The notes: a model not told the origin generated them from the letters alone. Positions 33,247 through 43,554 are shown, numbered from the stretch's first letter. The stretch is 64,000 nt of DNA from Burkholderiales bacterium (GCA_025350145.1 JANXYH010000082.1:1-64000); one strand, 5' to 3'. Made by a program: numbers and translations.

Positions 33247-35694
33247 TCAATTGGGGTTGGTGCAGACCGTGGCCTGACCGTATGGGCTGGCCACGAAGGC
33301 CGGCGCCACGTTCTTGTCGGTGACGTCCTTGGCGATATAGGGCAGATTGCCAACCCCATAGAACAGGCCGCTGTACTGGGCCCGGGCCTCGGTGCCGGAG
33401 ATGCCGGTGGCGGTCACGGTGATCACGAAATCCACCCACGAGGCCAGGTTCTTGCCGTACTCGATCTGGATGATCGCCAGGCCGCTGGCGTCGGTGGTGG
33501 CCGAGCCGACGATGGACACCGCCACATCGGCCTTGCGCGGGTCCAGTGAGCCGTTCCAGTTCAGGTCCTCGCCGCGCGCCGACAAGGCCGGCGTAGCCAC
33601 TTTGGGGTCTAAGGCGCTGGCCTCGCGCACGCCGTTGCGGTTGAAGTCTTCGTTCGGGCACGCAGGCTGGGTCGTGGGCGCCAGCAAGCCCCAGGCGCCG
33701 GCAACGGCGTCGTACTGGTAGGCCTCGGTGCTGACCAGCTTCATGTTCTGCACCCACACATTGGCCACCAGGTCAAACTTGTAGAGGCCCTTGTAGTAGC
33801 TGGGCAGATCCACCGACGGTGTGATCAAGGCGCCGGCCTTGGCTCGCCCGGCCGAATCGACCACCATCACCACGTACTGCTTGGTGTAGGTCAATCCGGC
33901 GGAGCCCGAACCGACCGTGTTGTCGGTGCGGATCGAGATCGACAGGGCTTCAGAGGCCACGGTCAGTGTTGACGAGACCGCGTTCGGGCAGGTGCCGGCG
34001 GCAAAGTCGACCAAGTCCCAGCAGGCGCGGACCGTGACGCCATCGGTGGGGCTGGAGATCTGGCCCGGCGTGAATGTGCCGCGCGCCACCCCAGAGGCAT
34101 CCGAATAGGCGTAGCTGCCGACATAGCTGACCACGCCGTCGGAACTGCTGGCGTTGCCGGCCAGGTCGAAGCGCACCCGGATGTTCTGGATCGGTGCGTT
34201 GCCCGGCCCGACGAACAGCGCGCGCAACTGAACCTGGTTGGTGACGCTGCCCACGGAGTTGACCGAGACCACGCTCGGGCTGGGTGTCAAAGACGCCGAC
34301 GAGGGCACGGTGCTGGCCACGGGCACGGTGCCGGTCACGACCACTGCCACCGTCGAATTCAGCGCGTCGCCAGCGGCCGTGGCCAGCAGGCTCAGCGAGC
34401 CTGGCGCAGCGGGCGCGGCGTAGCTGTAGCTGAAGGCACCGTTGGTGTCGGTGACCCCGACAACACTGGGCAAGCCGACCGCAGTGATCGAGATCGCCTG
34501 CTTGGCCATCGCCAGGCCGCTGGAGTCCAGCAGCTTGTAGGCGACCGCGTTGGCCGTGCTGCCGGCGTTGACCACCGGCGACAGCGACGCCGACAGCTTG
34601 GCGCCGGTGACGCTCAATGGCAGCGAGCGGGTGATCGTGCCGCTGCTGGCGGTGATCGTGATCACCCGGTTGCTGCGGTCGGCACCGATGTTGACGTTGG
34701 CGGTGACGACGCCACTGGCATCGGTCGTCCGGCCACCGGGAATCGCCACCGCATTGCTGTCAACACTGAACGTGATTGGGATGCCTGCCAGGGCGTTGCG
34801 CAGGCTGTCCACCGCAGTGGCGGTGGCCACGATCACGCCTGAGCCGCTGTTGTTGACGGTGCTGGCGCTCAGCGACAGGCTCATGTCGGCGGCGGTAGGT
34901 GTCACCGCCACCGGCGAGTTGGTCACGACCAGGGCTGCGGTCCGTGTCAGCCCGCCGGCGGAGGCAGTCACGGTGATGGTTCTGAGGCTGGGCAAGCCGC
35001 CAATCCCGACGGTGGCAGCCAACACGCCGCTGGCCCCGGTGACGGTGCCGGCTGGGGCAATCGTCGCTGCCGGGGGCGCTGCCGGGTCGTCGAGCATGAA
35101 GGTCACCACCACGCCCGGCATCACGTTGCGCTTGGCGTCCAGCGCCGTGACGTTGGCGGTGACGGTCTGGCTGCCGTCGTTGATGATCGTCGGCGAGGTC
35201 AGGATCAGCAACAAGTCCGACGGCCCGGCGCTGGCGACGCCGCTTGAATCGACGACCGCAATGGTCGCACTGCGGGTCAAGGTGCCGCTGCGGGCGGTGA
35301 TGGTCATGGTGCGCTTGGTGGCGTCGGCGCCAATGCCGATGGCCGCGTTCAGCGCACCCGAGCTGGCGGTGACCTTGCCACTGGGCGTGACCACACCGGT
35401 GTCGGCGGCAATCGTTACCGGCACACCGACCAAGGTGTTGTTGTTGCTGTCCAAGGCCAGGGCAGTGGCGGTCACGGTCTGGCTGCCGTTGTTGGCCAGG
35501 GTGCTGGCACTCAAGGTCAACACCAGGTTGGACGCCACCGGGGTGGTGACCGTGGTGCCGCCGGTGCCGCCACTGCTGCCAGTGAACAAGGTGCCACCGC
35601 TGCCGCCGCCACCACCGCAGGCCAGCAGCAGCAGGCTGGCGGCCACGGTCGCCATCGCTGCCAGACCGCGCCGCAAGGATGAGGTGAATGTCAT
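33247..35694 (-). CDS. lipoprotein with bacterial Ig-like (Big_1/invasin-type) repeats
   Basis: Predicted surface or periplasmic lipoprotein of 815 residues. Lipobox LLLLAC at about residue 26, then a Gly/Thr-rich linker. Three clear Ig-like repeats of about 100 residues follow (near 55-150, 159-262 and 270-368), each opening with LSAS/LTSPT plus a ..NGSQTVTA.. strand and ending with an ITASSGTLTRS-type strand. The C-terminal half (about 370-815) is less regular. Function unknown; adhesion or surface display is suggested by the fold only. It sits between pilQ and aroK, adjacent genes in most relatives, so it looks like an insertion. The tight spacing to aroK (4 bases) implies co-transcription. 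Confidence 0.8.
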   Translation of the reverse strand: MTFTSSLRRGLAAMATVAASLLLLACGGGGGSGGTLFTGSSGGTGGTTVTTPVASNLVLTLSASTLANNGSQTVTATALALDSNNNTLVGVPVTIAADTGVVTPSGKVTASSGALNAAIGIGADATKRTMTITARSGTLTRSATIAVVDSSGVASAGPSDLLLILTSPTIINDGSQTVTANVTALDAKRNVMPGVVVTFMLDDPAAPPAATIAPAGTVTGASGVLAATVGIGGLPSLRTITVTASAGGLTRTAALVVTNSPVAVTPTAADMSLSLSASTVNNSGSGVIVATATAVDSLRNALAGIPITFSVDSNAVAIPGGRTTDASGVVTANVNIGADRSNRVITITASSGTITRSLPLSVTGAKLSASLSPVVNAGSTANAVAYKLLDSSGLAMAKQAISITAVGLPSVVGVTDTNGAFSYSYAAPAAPGSLSLLATAAGDALNSTVAVVVTGTVPVASTVPSSASLTPSPSVVSVNSVGSVTNQVQLRALFVGPGNAPIQNIRVRFDLAGNASSSDGVVSYVGSYAYSDASGVARGTFTPGQISSPTDGVTVRACWDLVDFAAGTCPNAVSSTLTVASEALSISIRTDNTVGSGSAGLTYTKQYVVMVVDSAGRAKAGALITPSVDLPSYYKGLYKFDLVANVWVQNMKLVSTEAYQYDAVAGAWGLLAPTTQPACPNEDFNRNGVREASALDPKVATPALSARGEDLNWNGSLDPRKADVAVSIVGSATTDASGLAIIQIEYGKNLASWVDFVITVTATGISGTEARAQYSGLFYGVGNLPYIAKDVTDKNVAPAFVASPYGQATVCTNPN

Positions 35695-35742
35695 GTCTTC
35701 AATTCCCGGTCATGGGCCGCCTGGGGGCGGCAGCCCAGTTCT

Positions 35743-37952
35743 TCAGCGCGCGGTGGCCCGGTCGGTGACGACTTTGGGCGTGATGAAAATCAGCAGTTCG
35801 GTCTTGTTGGCGATCTTGCTGGTGTTGCGGAACAAGCCGCCAACCCAGGGCATGTCGCCCAGCAGCGGCACCTTGTTGACGTCGGTGCGCTCGGTCTGGG
35901 TGAAGATGCCGCCAATCACCACCGTGCCGCCATTTTCGACCAGCACCTCGGTCTGTACATGCTTGGTGTCGATCGCAAAGCCGGCCGCTGTCGACTGCCC
36001 GACGCTGTCCTTGTTGACATCGAGCTTCATGATCACGCTGCCGTCGGGGGTGATCTGCGGTGTCACTTCCAGCTTCAGATTGGCCTTGCGGAACTGGATC
36101 GAGGTGGCGCCACTGGAGGTGGCCACCTGGTAGGGCAGTTCGGTGCCCTGCTCGATCAGCGCCTTGGTCTGGTCGGCGGTGACGACCCGCGGGCTGGAGA
36201 TGATCTTGCCCTTGCCGTCGGCCTCCAGCGCCGACAACTCGAGGTTCAGGAAGCGGTTGGCCGAGGGGCTGAACAGCGACAACGCGAAAGTCGCCGCGCT
36301 GCCGGTGCTGGTGATGTTGCTGGTTGAGGCCGGCAGGTTGACGAAGTTGCTGTTGGCGAAGGTGTTGCTCAAGGCCGCCGTGCCGCTCAGGCCGTTCTGC
36401 AAGGTCTGGGTTCCGACCGCCGAGTTGTTGCCACCGACGGTGATGTAGCTGCCACCGCCCAGCGACAGGCCTGGCACGCCACCCTGGATGCCGCGGACAT
36501 CGGTGGTGCCGAGCTTGACACCCAGCGCCCGACCAAAGGTGTCGTCAGCCTCGACGATGCGGGCCTCGATCAGCACCTGGCGCACGGGGATGTCGATCTT
36601 GGCGATCAGGGTCTGGATTTCCTCCAGCTTCGAAGGGATATCGGTGACGAACAACTGGTTCGTGCGGGCCTCGAAGATCACGCTGCCACGGGTCGTCAGG
36701 ATGCGTGCCGATTGGGCTGCCGCACCCCCACCACCCCCGCCGGCGGCGCCTGAACTGCCGCCCTGGCTCTGCCCGGTCAGGTTCTTGGCCACGTCCTCGG
36801 CCTTGGTGTAGTTGAGCTGGAAAGACTGGGTGCGCACCGGCTCAAGTTCGGCGATCTTCTTCTTCGACTCGAGGTCGACCTGCTCCTTGACCGCCAATTC
36901 GTCCTTGGGCGCAATCCACAGCACATTGCCCGATTTGCGCACCCCCAAACCGCGGCTCTGCAGAATGATGTCCAGCGCCTGGTCCCAAGGCACATCCTTG
37001 AGCCGCAACGTGACCGAGCCGGTCACGGTATCGCTGGTGACGACGTTGAAGTTGGTGAAATCGGCGATCACCTGCAGCAGCGAACGGACCTCGATGTTCT
37101 GGAAGTTGAGTGACAACTTCTCGCCCGCGAAACCCGGGCCCTGGGTCAGCTTGTTCGCGTCGAGCTTGGACGGACGCACCTCGAGCACGAACTGGTTGTC
37201 GTTCTGTAGGCGCTGTGCTCCCAGGCGCCGCGCGGCTCGACCACCATCCGCACACGTTCGCCCACCTGGGTCGTGGCGATCGCCTGAACCGGGGTGCCGA
37301 AGTCGGAAACGTCCAGCCGCCGACGCAGGCTCTCGGGCAGCGACGATTTCAGGAACTCCACCACCAGGGTCTGGCCTTGCTGGCGGATGTCGACGCCCAC
37401 CTGGGTGCTGGCCAGCGCGACGATGACGCGGCCAGCGCCGTCGGCGCCGCGGCGAAAATCGATATCGCGCAGCGGCGCCTGTTCGCGGTTCTGGCTGGCC
37501 GAAAAGTGCAGCGGTTCCGTGGCCGCGCTGGCAACGCTGGGGGCCGCAGCGGCCTCCAGGATCACCACCAGCGCCTTGCCCTGCAATTCCGCCCGGTAGC
37601 TGGCGCTCTGGCGCAAATTGAGCACCAAACGCGTGCGCTCGCCGGCCTGGGCGACCGCCACCGAGCGCAGATTGCCCTGGTTGATGTCGATCAGCGACTT
37701 GCCCATGGCATTGCCGACATTGGGCAAATCGAGCGCCACCCGTGGCGGCGTCTGCACCGTGAAACCACTCGGCAGTGCGGCCAGCGGCTCACTCAATTCG
37801 ATCCGCACCACCTCGGCGCCGGATTGCTGGGTGGCGGTGATCGACTGGATGCTGTTCTCGGCCAGGGCCGGCATCGCGCCGACCGCGCAAAACGCAGCAG
37901 CCAGCCAGACACGCCAGCGGCGCGGGAGGAATATCAATGGCATTGTTTTCAT
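35743..37952 (-). pseudogene. pilQ: type IV pilus secretin PilQ, interrupted by an apparent 1-base frameshift
   Basis: PilQ is the outer-membrane secretin through which type IV pili emerge. Here it appears in two frames. The upstream part (start ATG 37952, ATGA overlap with pilP) holds the signal peptide and AMIN domain and reads well to GAWEHSAY. The downstream part (to 35743) resumes at VLEVRPSKLDANKL and holds the STN/N-domain region, the Gly-rich linker and the secretin domain (VLVENGGTVVIGGIF, VPLLGDMPWVGGLF). Inserting one G between plus-strand bases 37206 and 37207 restores AYQNDNQFVLEVRPS without a gap, so one C is missing on the coding strand. Either a real mutation that abolishes pili, or a base-calling error in a GC-rich stretch. 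Both halves otherwise look under normal constraint. Confidence 0.9.
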
Positions 37953-38497
37953 CGCGCCTTCTCCTGGAGCTGGAGCGAACTGGTGCGTTCTGTCCATTCA
38001 CCTGCCGCGTCCTGCACAATTTCCCGAAACGCGATCTCCGTCTCCGTGATCTTGGTGATCTTTCCGTAGTTCTGCCCCAAGTAGTCGCCCAGCTTGATCT
38101 GGTACAGCAGGGCATCGACCTTGAGCAGCCCGAACTGCTGCCCCTGGCGGACCACGCTGCCGACCATGGACATGCTGTCTAAGGGGTACGACTCCAGCGG
38201 CTCGCGCCGCCGGTTCAGCTCCGACGCCAGCAGCGAGTTGGGCTGCCTGGCCTCTTGCTTGATCGCCACGTTGAGCTTCTGGCTGCTGAATGGATCAACC
38301 ATCTGGCCACTGTCGTAGGGCGCGGGATCGAACTTCTTGGGCGCAGTCAGGGGCTGGGCAGTGGGTTTGGCGTCGCGCCGCTGCTGCTCCATCCAGGCCT
38401 GCAACTCCTGGGTGTCACCGCCGCAGGCGGCGAGCCAGGCCAGCATCCAGGCGGCGCAGAGCAGCCTTGCCGCAGCGCCTGTGCGGGTCGAGGTCAT
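37949..38497 (-). CDS. pilP: type IV pilus assembly lipoprotein PilP
   Basis: Inner-membrane lipoprotein (182 residues) linking PilN/PilO to the PilQ secretin. Lipobox WLAAC after a short signal sequence, a disordered Pro/Ala region, then the PilP beta-sandwich (YPLDSMSMVGSVVRQGQQFGLLKVDALLYQIKLGDYLGQNYGKI). ATG 38497 is preferred; GTG 38530, overlapping the pilO stop (GTGA), would add 11 residues before the signal. Confidence 0.93.
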   Translation of the reverse strand: MTSTRTGAAARLLCAAWMLAWLAACGGDTQELQAWMEQQRRDAKPTAQPLTAPKKFDPAPYDSGQMVDPFSSQKLNVAIKQEARQPNSLLASELNRRREPLESYPLDSMSMVGSVVRQGQQFGLLKVDALLYQIKLGDYLGQNYGKITKITETEIAFREIVQDAAGEWTERTSSLQLQEKAR

Positions 38498-38526
38498 CGC
38501 CCACCCGGACCTGGAACGCCGCGCCG

Positions 38527-39255
38527 TCACTTCTTGGCCCCCGCCTTCAGTGCCGCCGCCTTGGCCTTGGCGTTGTCGGCCAGTTCGTTCGCGCTGAGGT
38601 AGCGGTAGGTCCGGGCGGTGGCGTCCAGCACCAGCACGCCAGCCGGTAGCGCCAGCGCCGTGGCGCCGCCCACATCCTTGTTGGGCGCCGCAATCGCCAG
38701 GCTTTGCAGGGTGACGATGCGAGACAAGTTGGAGACGTCGGCGGCGAACAAACCCAGGTCGTGGAAGCGGCCGGTGACGCGCAAGGCGATAGGCAGCTCG
38801 GCGTAGTAGTCCTTGACCTCGACCACACCCGGGCGCAGCAACTCGAACTGCAGGCCGCGGCCGATCCCGGCCTGGTTGATGTCGGACAGCAGCGCATCCA
38901 TCTCAGCCTTGCCAGGCAACTGCTTTTCCAGTTGCGTCACGTACTCCTGCACCTGCTGCTTCTGCTTGCGCAACTCCGACAGGTTCACCGCCTGTGCCAG
39001 CTTGGCGCTGAAGTCGACCTTGAGGCCGGGCTCACGACCGCGCGCGCTGTCCAACTCGTCGGACGCGCTCGAAAGGACCAAGACCCAGCCAAGCGCGATC
39101 ACTGCGGCCGCAGCGCCCAACCAAGCGCCCAGCTTCGGCAACAGCGGCCACTGGCCCGGCGCGCGCGGATTCAGGCCGCGAAATTGATCCGCGACGCTTT
39201 CCAAAGCGGCGGATATGTCGAGGTTGGCGAAGCGGGAACTCGTGGCCATGCCCAT
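38527..39255 (-). CDS. pilO: type IV pilus assembly protein PilO
   Basis: Bitopic inner-membrane protein of 242 residues: cytoplasmic N-terminus, one membrane segment (LGAAAAVIALGWVLVL, about 49-64), coiled coil (ELRKQKQQVQEYVTQLEKQL) and a ferredoxin-like periplasmic domain (YYAELPIALRVTGRFHDLGLFAADVSNLSRIVTL). It pairs with PilN to form the alignment complex. Start ATG 39255, with an alternative ATG two codons later. Confidence 0.94.
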   Translation of the reverse strand: MGMATSSRFANLDISAALESVADQFRGLNPRAPGQWPLLPKLGAWLGAAAAVIALGWVLVLSSASDELDSARGREPGLKVDFSAKLAQAVNLSELRKQKQQVQEYVTQLEKQLPGKAEMDALLSDINQAGIGRGLQFELLRPGVVEVKDYYAELPIALRVTGRFHDLGLFAADVSNLSRIVTLQSLAIAAPNKDVGGATALALPAGVLVLDATARTYRYLSANELADNAKAKAAALKAGAKK

Positions 39256-39260
39256 CGTCC

Positions 39261-39881
39261 TCAGCTCGAGCGCCTTGGCGCGGCCGCCGAAGCGGGCGTG
39301 GTCGCCGCCGGCGCAGCGGGCAGGCGCATGCCCACACGCACCGAGAACTCAAACAGGCGCCGTGTTTCGCGCGATCCGGCCACCGGCGGCAAGGCCACCG
39401 CCTTGATTTCAACGAGATCGGGCTTGTCCAGCCATTGGGAGTTGTTGGCGGTGTTGCGCAAAAACTCGCTGACGCGCTCGTTGGTCTGCGCCACGCCGCT
39501 CACGACGACGTTGCTGTCACCTTGCTTGATGCTCGTCAGGTAAATGCCTTCGGGGGTCTGCTTGACCAATTCATCGAGCAGGTGCACCGGCACATTGCGG
39601 TTGACCTGCAAATCCTCAACCGCCTTTTGCCTGGCCTTGAGCGCATCGATCTCGGTCTTGAGGTCAGCGATATCCTTGATTTGCCCCTCCAGGCGTTTGA
39701 TCTCGGCGCTGAGGTAGGTGTTGCGATCAACCTGCGCAGCCGTCATTTGCTGCAGCCCGAGCAAGCCCGCCGCCGATATCGCCCCGCCCGCCACCACCGC
39801 CACCACGAGGCCGGCAAAGAAGGCTTGCTTGCGTTGCTTGCGCCGCAGTTCGCGGTGCGGCAGCAGATTGATCAGGATCAT
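39261..39881 (-). CDS. pilN: type IV pilus assembly protein PilN
   Basis: Bitopic inner-membrane partner of PilO, 206 residues. The N-terminal INLLPHRE motif that docks into PilM is present at residues 4-11. A membrane segment (FFAGLVVAVVAGGAISAAGLLGL) and coiled coil follow, then a small periplasmic domain (VPVHLLDELVKQTPEGIYLTSIKQ). Overlaps pilM by 4 bases. Confidence 0.95.
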   Translation of the reverse strand: MILINLLPHRELRRKQRKQAFFAGLVVAVVAGGAISAAGLLGLQQMTAAQVDRNTYLSAEIKRLEGQIKDIADLKTEIDALKARQKAVEDLQVNRNVPVHLLDELVKQTPEGIYLTSIKQGDSNVVVSGVAQTNERVSEFLRNTANNSQWLDKPDLVEIKAVALPPVAGSRETRRLFEFSVRVGMRLPAAPAATTPASAAAPRRSS

Positions 39882-40957
39882 TCGACAAACCTGCGCATCG
39901 CCAGGCCGCAGGCGGTGAGGTAGGCCGGCGCATCCTTGCGCACCTTGGACTCCTTGACACCGGCGCCGAATTTCATCGCGTCAAACGGGTTGACGACCAT
40001 CGCGGCAAAGGTGGTCAATGCGGTGACCCGATCCTTCAATCCCGGCAAAGTGGCGGTGCCACCGGCCAGCATCACGTAATGGACCTTGTGGTGTGGGGTA
40101 CTCGTGAAGAAGTACTGCAAAGCCCGCCCGATTTCCTGCGAGAGGCTGTCGACGAAGGGCGCCAGGAGCAAGCTTTCGTAATCCTCAGGCAGTTCACCGG
40201 CCAGTTTCTTCTGCTCCGCCTCCTCAAACGAAAAACCATATTGCCGGGAAATCAACTGGGTGAGCTGTGAGCCACCAAACGCTTGGTCGCGGTCGTAGAG
40301 CATGTCGTCATCGCGCAGCACCTTCAGGCTGGTGGTGTCGGCGCCGATCTCGAACAAGGCCACCAAGGCGTCCTTGCCCTGGTTGGGCAGGGTCTCGACG
40401 AGGCGCGACAGGGCCATGCGCGAGGCATGCGATTCGATGTCCAGCACGACCGGTTTCAGACCGGCCTCCTCGGCCAATCCCTGCCTATCCTGCACCCGGT
40501 CTTTGCGCGAGGCGGCGATCAGCACTTCGACATCGCCATGCGAGGTCTGGCTGTTGCCCACGACGCAAAAGTCCAGGCTGACTTCGTCCAGCGAGAACGG
40601 GATGTACTGGTTGGCCTCGGTCTCAACCAGCACCTCCAACTCTTCGTCGCGCAAACCCGCCGGCAGCATGATCCGTTTCGTGATCACGGCGGACTGCGGC
40701 ATGGCCATCACCACTTGGCGCGTCTTGGTGCCGCTCTTTTGCACCAATTTGCGCACGGCGCCGGCGACCTCGTCGAACTTCTCGATCTGCCCGTCGGTGA
40801 TCCAACCCTTCTCGAACGGCTCGGTGCCGTAGCGCTCCAGCACGTACTCGCCGGTCGGGGTGCGGCTCAACTCGACCATCTTGGCGCTGGACGAACTGAT
40901 GTCCAAGCCGATCATCGGCGGATTCTTGCGGCCAAGCAGCAGGTCAAGAAGGCTCAC
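39878..40957 (-). CDS. pilM: type IV pilus assembly ATPase-like protein PilM
   Basis: Cytoplasmic actin-like protein (359 residues) that binds the PilN N-terminus and couples the motor to the envelope complex. It starts with a Leu-rich segment, then the phosphate-1 loop MIGLDISSSSAKMVEL, the SHM insert region (TEANQYIPFSLDEVSLDF), FEIGADTTSLKVLRD (phosphate 2) and VMLAGGTATLPGLKDRV (adenosine motif). First gene of pilMNOPQ, divergent from mrcA. Confidence 0.95.
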   Translation of the reverse strand: MSLLDLLLGRKNPPMIGLDISSSSAKMVELSRTPTGEYVLERYGTEPFEKGWITDGQIEKFDEVAGAVRKLVQKSGTKTRQVVMAMPQSAVITKRIMLPAGLRDEELEVLVETEANQYIPFSLDEVSLDFCVVGNSQTSHGDVEVLIAASRKDRVQDRQGLAEEAGLKPVVLDIESHASRMALSRLVETLPNQGKDALVALFEIGADTTSLKVLRDDDMLYDRDQAFGGSQLTQLISRQYGFSFEEAEQKKLAGELPEDYESLLLAPFVDSLSQEIGRALQYFFTSTPHHKVHYVMLAGGTATLPGLKDRVTALTTFAAMVVNPFDAMKFGAGVKESKVRKDAPAYLTACGLAMRRFVE

Positions 40958-41190
40958 GGGTGATGTCTGCCAAGCTCAGTGGGAGCTGGCTCAATCTTAA
41001 GAAGTTACTTCAATGCTAGCAGTAAACCCGTTGTAGGCCAAAGAAAAAATCCTTCCGGGCTCATCGCAAATGTTGTCGCCAGCCGACGCCCAAGCGTCCA
41101 ATTGCAAGCATCGGGCGGCTGGCAGCCGGCGCTGTCGATGGCCGCCTTCATCCGGCGCTTGCGGTCCGGTTCTATACACTGCCCGGCGAT
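40958..41190. promoter_or_regulatory. divergent promoter region between pilM and mrcA
   Basis: The 233-base spacer must hold promoters for both directions. A tataca hexamer at 41173-41178 just before mrcA could be its -10 box, giving a very short leader. The AT-richer stretch 40990-41055 lies where pilM's promoter would be. I see no convincing paired -35 box for either. Confidence 0.4.
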
Positions 41191-43554
41191 ATGACCGACC
41201 CCTTGCACGCCGCAGTGGCGCCCGGCGCTGGCGTTGACCGGCCCAGGTCGGCCGGCCGCGCGCTGTGGCGCATGCTCGCTTGGCTGGCGGCGGCTGCAGT
41301 GGCGGCAATGCTGGCGCTGGCGATGCTGGTGGCGGTGGCCCTGGCGGTGGCCTACCCGCATTTGCCCGAAATCAGCGGCCTGACCGACTATCGGCCAAAA
41401 TTGCCATTGCGGGTGGTATCGGCAGATGGCGTCCTGCTGGGTGAGTTTGGCGAGGAGCGGCGCATCTACACGCCGATCGCCGAGATCCCCAAATTGATGC
41501 AGGAGGCGGTGCTGGCGATCGAGGATGCGCGCTTCTACAGCCACAGCGGGGTGGACTACGTGGGCGTGCTGCGCGCCGCCCTGGCGCAACTCAACCGCGC
41601 CAAGAGCCAAGGCGCGTCGACCATCACGATGCAGGTGGCGCGCAATTTCTACCTCTCGACCGAGAAAACCTTTACGCGCAAGATTTACGAGATTTTGCTG
41701 GCGCTGAAGATCGAAAGCCAGCTCAGCAAGGACCAGATCCTCGAGATCTACATGAACCAGATTTTTCTCGGCCAACGCGCCTACGGCTTCGCGGCGGCCT
41801 GCGAAATCTACTTCGGCAAGCCGATCAAGGACATCACCATCGCCGAAGCGGCCATGCTGGCCGGCCTGCCGCAGGCGCCGTCGGCCTACAACCCGATCAG
41901 CAACCCGCAGCGCGCCAAGCGGCGCCAGCAATACATCATCGACCGGATGGTGGCCAATGCCTATATCACCGAGGCCCAGGCCGAAGCCGCACGCAAGGCG
42001 ACGCCCAAGGTGCGCACCGCCGCCGATACGCCGGTGCATGCCGAGTACGTTGCCGAAACCGTGCGGCAATTGATCTACAGCCAATATGGCAACGAGACCA
42101 CGACCCGTGGCTTGAATGTCCATCTGACGGTCGATTCCAGTGACCAGGCAGCGGCCTACCGGGCGCTGCGGCGCGGCCTGCTGGATTACGAGCGGCGCCA
42201 GGTTTACCGGGGCCCCGAGGATTACGCCGACCTGCCCGCCGACGCCCAGGATCTGGACGCCAGAGTGGCCGAGGCGCTGTCCGACCACCCCGACAACGAC
42301 GAACTCAAGGCCGCCGTGGTGCTGGAGGCCAACGCCAAGCGGGTGGTGGCGATCCTCGAATCGGGCGAAACCATCATCGTCACCGGCGAGGGGCTCAAGC
42401 CGGTGACCTCAGGCCTGGCCGACAAGGCCGATCCGAAGAAGCAGATCCGCCGCGGCGCAATCGTCCGCGCCGTGCAGGGCAGCAAGGGGGACTGGACGCT
42501 GACGCAGTTGCCTGAAGTCGAGGGCGCCTTGGTCGCGGTGGATCCCAACAGCGGCGGCATCCGGGCCTTGGTCGGCGGCTTCGATTTCGGCAAGAGCAAA
42601 TTCAACCACGTCACCCAGGCCTGGCGTCAGCCGGGCTCCAGCTTCAAGCCGTTCATCTATTCGGCCGCGCTGGAAAAGGGTTTCACGCCGCAAACCATCG
42701 TCAACGACGCGCCGCTGTTCTTTGACGCCGGCACGACCGGCAGCCAACCCTGGGAGCCGAAAAACTACGACGGCAAGTTCGAGGGCCCCATGCCTCTGAA
42801 AACCGCCCTGGCCAAGTCCAAGAACATGGTCTCGATCCGGGTGCTGCAGAGTACCGGCGTGCACTTTGCCCAGGACTGGATCACCCGCTTCGGCTTCGAG
42901 GCCGACAGGCATCCGGCCTACCTGACGATGGCGCTCGGCGCGGGCTCGGTCACGCCGCTGCAAATGGCCAGTGCCTACAGTGTCTTTGCCAATGGCGGCT
43001 ACCGCCTCAATCCGGTGCTGATCACCCGCGTCACCGACAACAAGGGCCGGGTGCTGCTCGACGTGCCGCCGACGCTGATCGACGAGTCGATGCGCGTGGT
43101 GGACGCCCGCAACGCCTTCGTGATGACCCAGTTGCTGGGCGAGGTGGCGCGTTCGGGCACCGCGGCCAAGGTCTACAGCACCTTCAAGCGACTCGACCTG
43201 TTCGGCAAGACCGGCACCACCAACGACTCGTTCGATGCCTGGTTCGCCGGCTTTCAGCCGAACTTGGTGTCGGTGGTCTGGATCGGTTACGACAACCCGA
43301 AGAAGCTGGGCGACCGCGAGACTGGCGGCGGACTGGCCCTGCCGGTCTGGATCGAATTCATGGCCCAGGCCTTGAAGAAGTTGCCCGAGCAGGCGCTGGC
43401 GGTGCCCGAGGGCCTGGTGCAGCGGGGCGGCGACTGGATCTTCGACGAATTCAGCGCGGGCGGCGGTGTCAGCGCGCTTGGCCTGGACGACAAGCTGCCC
43501 AAACCGCCGAACGAGGACGAGAAGCGCGGCATCCTCGATCTGTTCAGGCGCTGA
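41191..43554 (+). CDS. mrcA: penicillin-binding protein 1A (bifunctional transglycosylase/transpeptidase)
   Basis: Inner-membrane enzyme (787 residues) that polymerises and cross-links peptidoglycan. N-terminal membrane anchor (about 35-55); GT51 transglycosylase with catalytic Glu in AIEDARFYSHSGVDYVG and the GASTITMQVARN motif; an OB-like insert; transpeptidase with SxxK in PGSSFKPFIYSAAL, SxN in KSKNM and KTG in LFGKTGTTNDSFDAWFAG. Divergent from pilM, as in many proteobacteria. Confidence 0.95.
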   Translation: MTDPLHAAVAPGAGVDRPRSAGRALWRMLAWLAAAAVAAMLALAMLVAVALAVAYPHLPEISGLTDYRPKLPLRVVSADGVLLGEFGEERRIYTPIAEIPKLMQEAVLAIEDARFYSHSGVDYVGVLRAALAQLNRAKSQGASTITMQVARNFYLSTEKTFTRKIYEILLALKIESQLSKDQILEIYMNQIFLGQRAYGFAAACEIYFGKPIKDITIAEAAMLAGLPQAPSAYNPISNPQRAKRRQQYIIDRMVANAYITEAQAEAARKATPKVRTAADTPVHAEYVAETVRQLIYSQYGNETTTRGLNVHLTVDSSDQAAAYRALRRGLLDYERRQVYRGPEDYADLPADAQDLDARVAEALSDHPDNDELKAAVVLEANAKRVVAILESGETIIVTGEGLKPVTSGLADKADPKKQIRRGAIVRAVQGSKGDWTLTQLPEVEGALVAVDPNSGGIRALVGGFDFGKSKFNHVTQAWRQPGSSFKPFIYSAALEKGFTPQTIVNDAPLFFDAGTTGSQPWEPKNYDGKFEGPMPLKTALAKSKNMVSIRVLQSTGVHFAQDWITRFGFEADRHPAYLTMALGAGSVTPLQMASAYSVFANGGYRLNPVLITRVTDNKGRVLLDVPPTLIDESMRVVDARNAFVMTQLLGEVARSGTAAKVYSTFKRLDLFGKTGTTNDSFDAWFAGFQPNLVSVVWIGYDNPKKLGDRETGGGLALPVWIEFMAQALKKLPEQALAVPEGLVQRGGDWIFDEFSAGGGVSALGLDDKLPKPPNEDEKRGILDLFRR

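Noticed and set aside
34550-36133. 527-aa plus-strand ORF opposite the Ig-like lipoprotein and pilQ
   Set aside because: Low-complexity Val/Ala/Thr translation produced by the repetitive opposite strand.
35743-37997. Treating the two pilQ ORFs as two separate genes
   Set aside because: One added base restores a single, family-typical PilQ with no missing residues.
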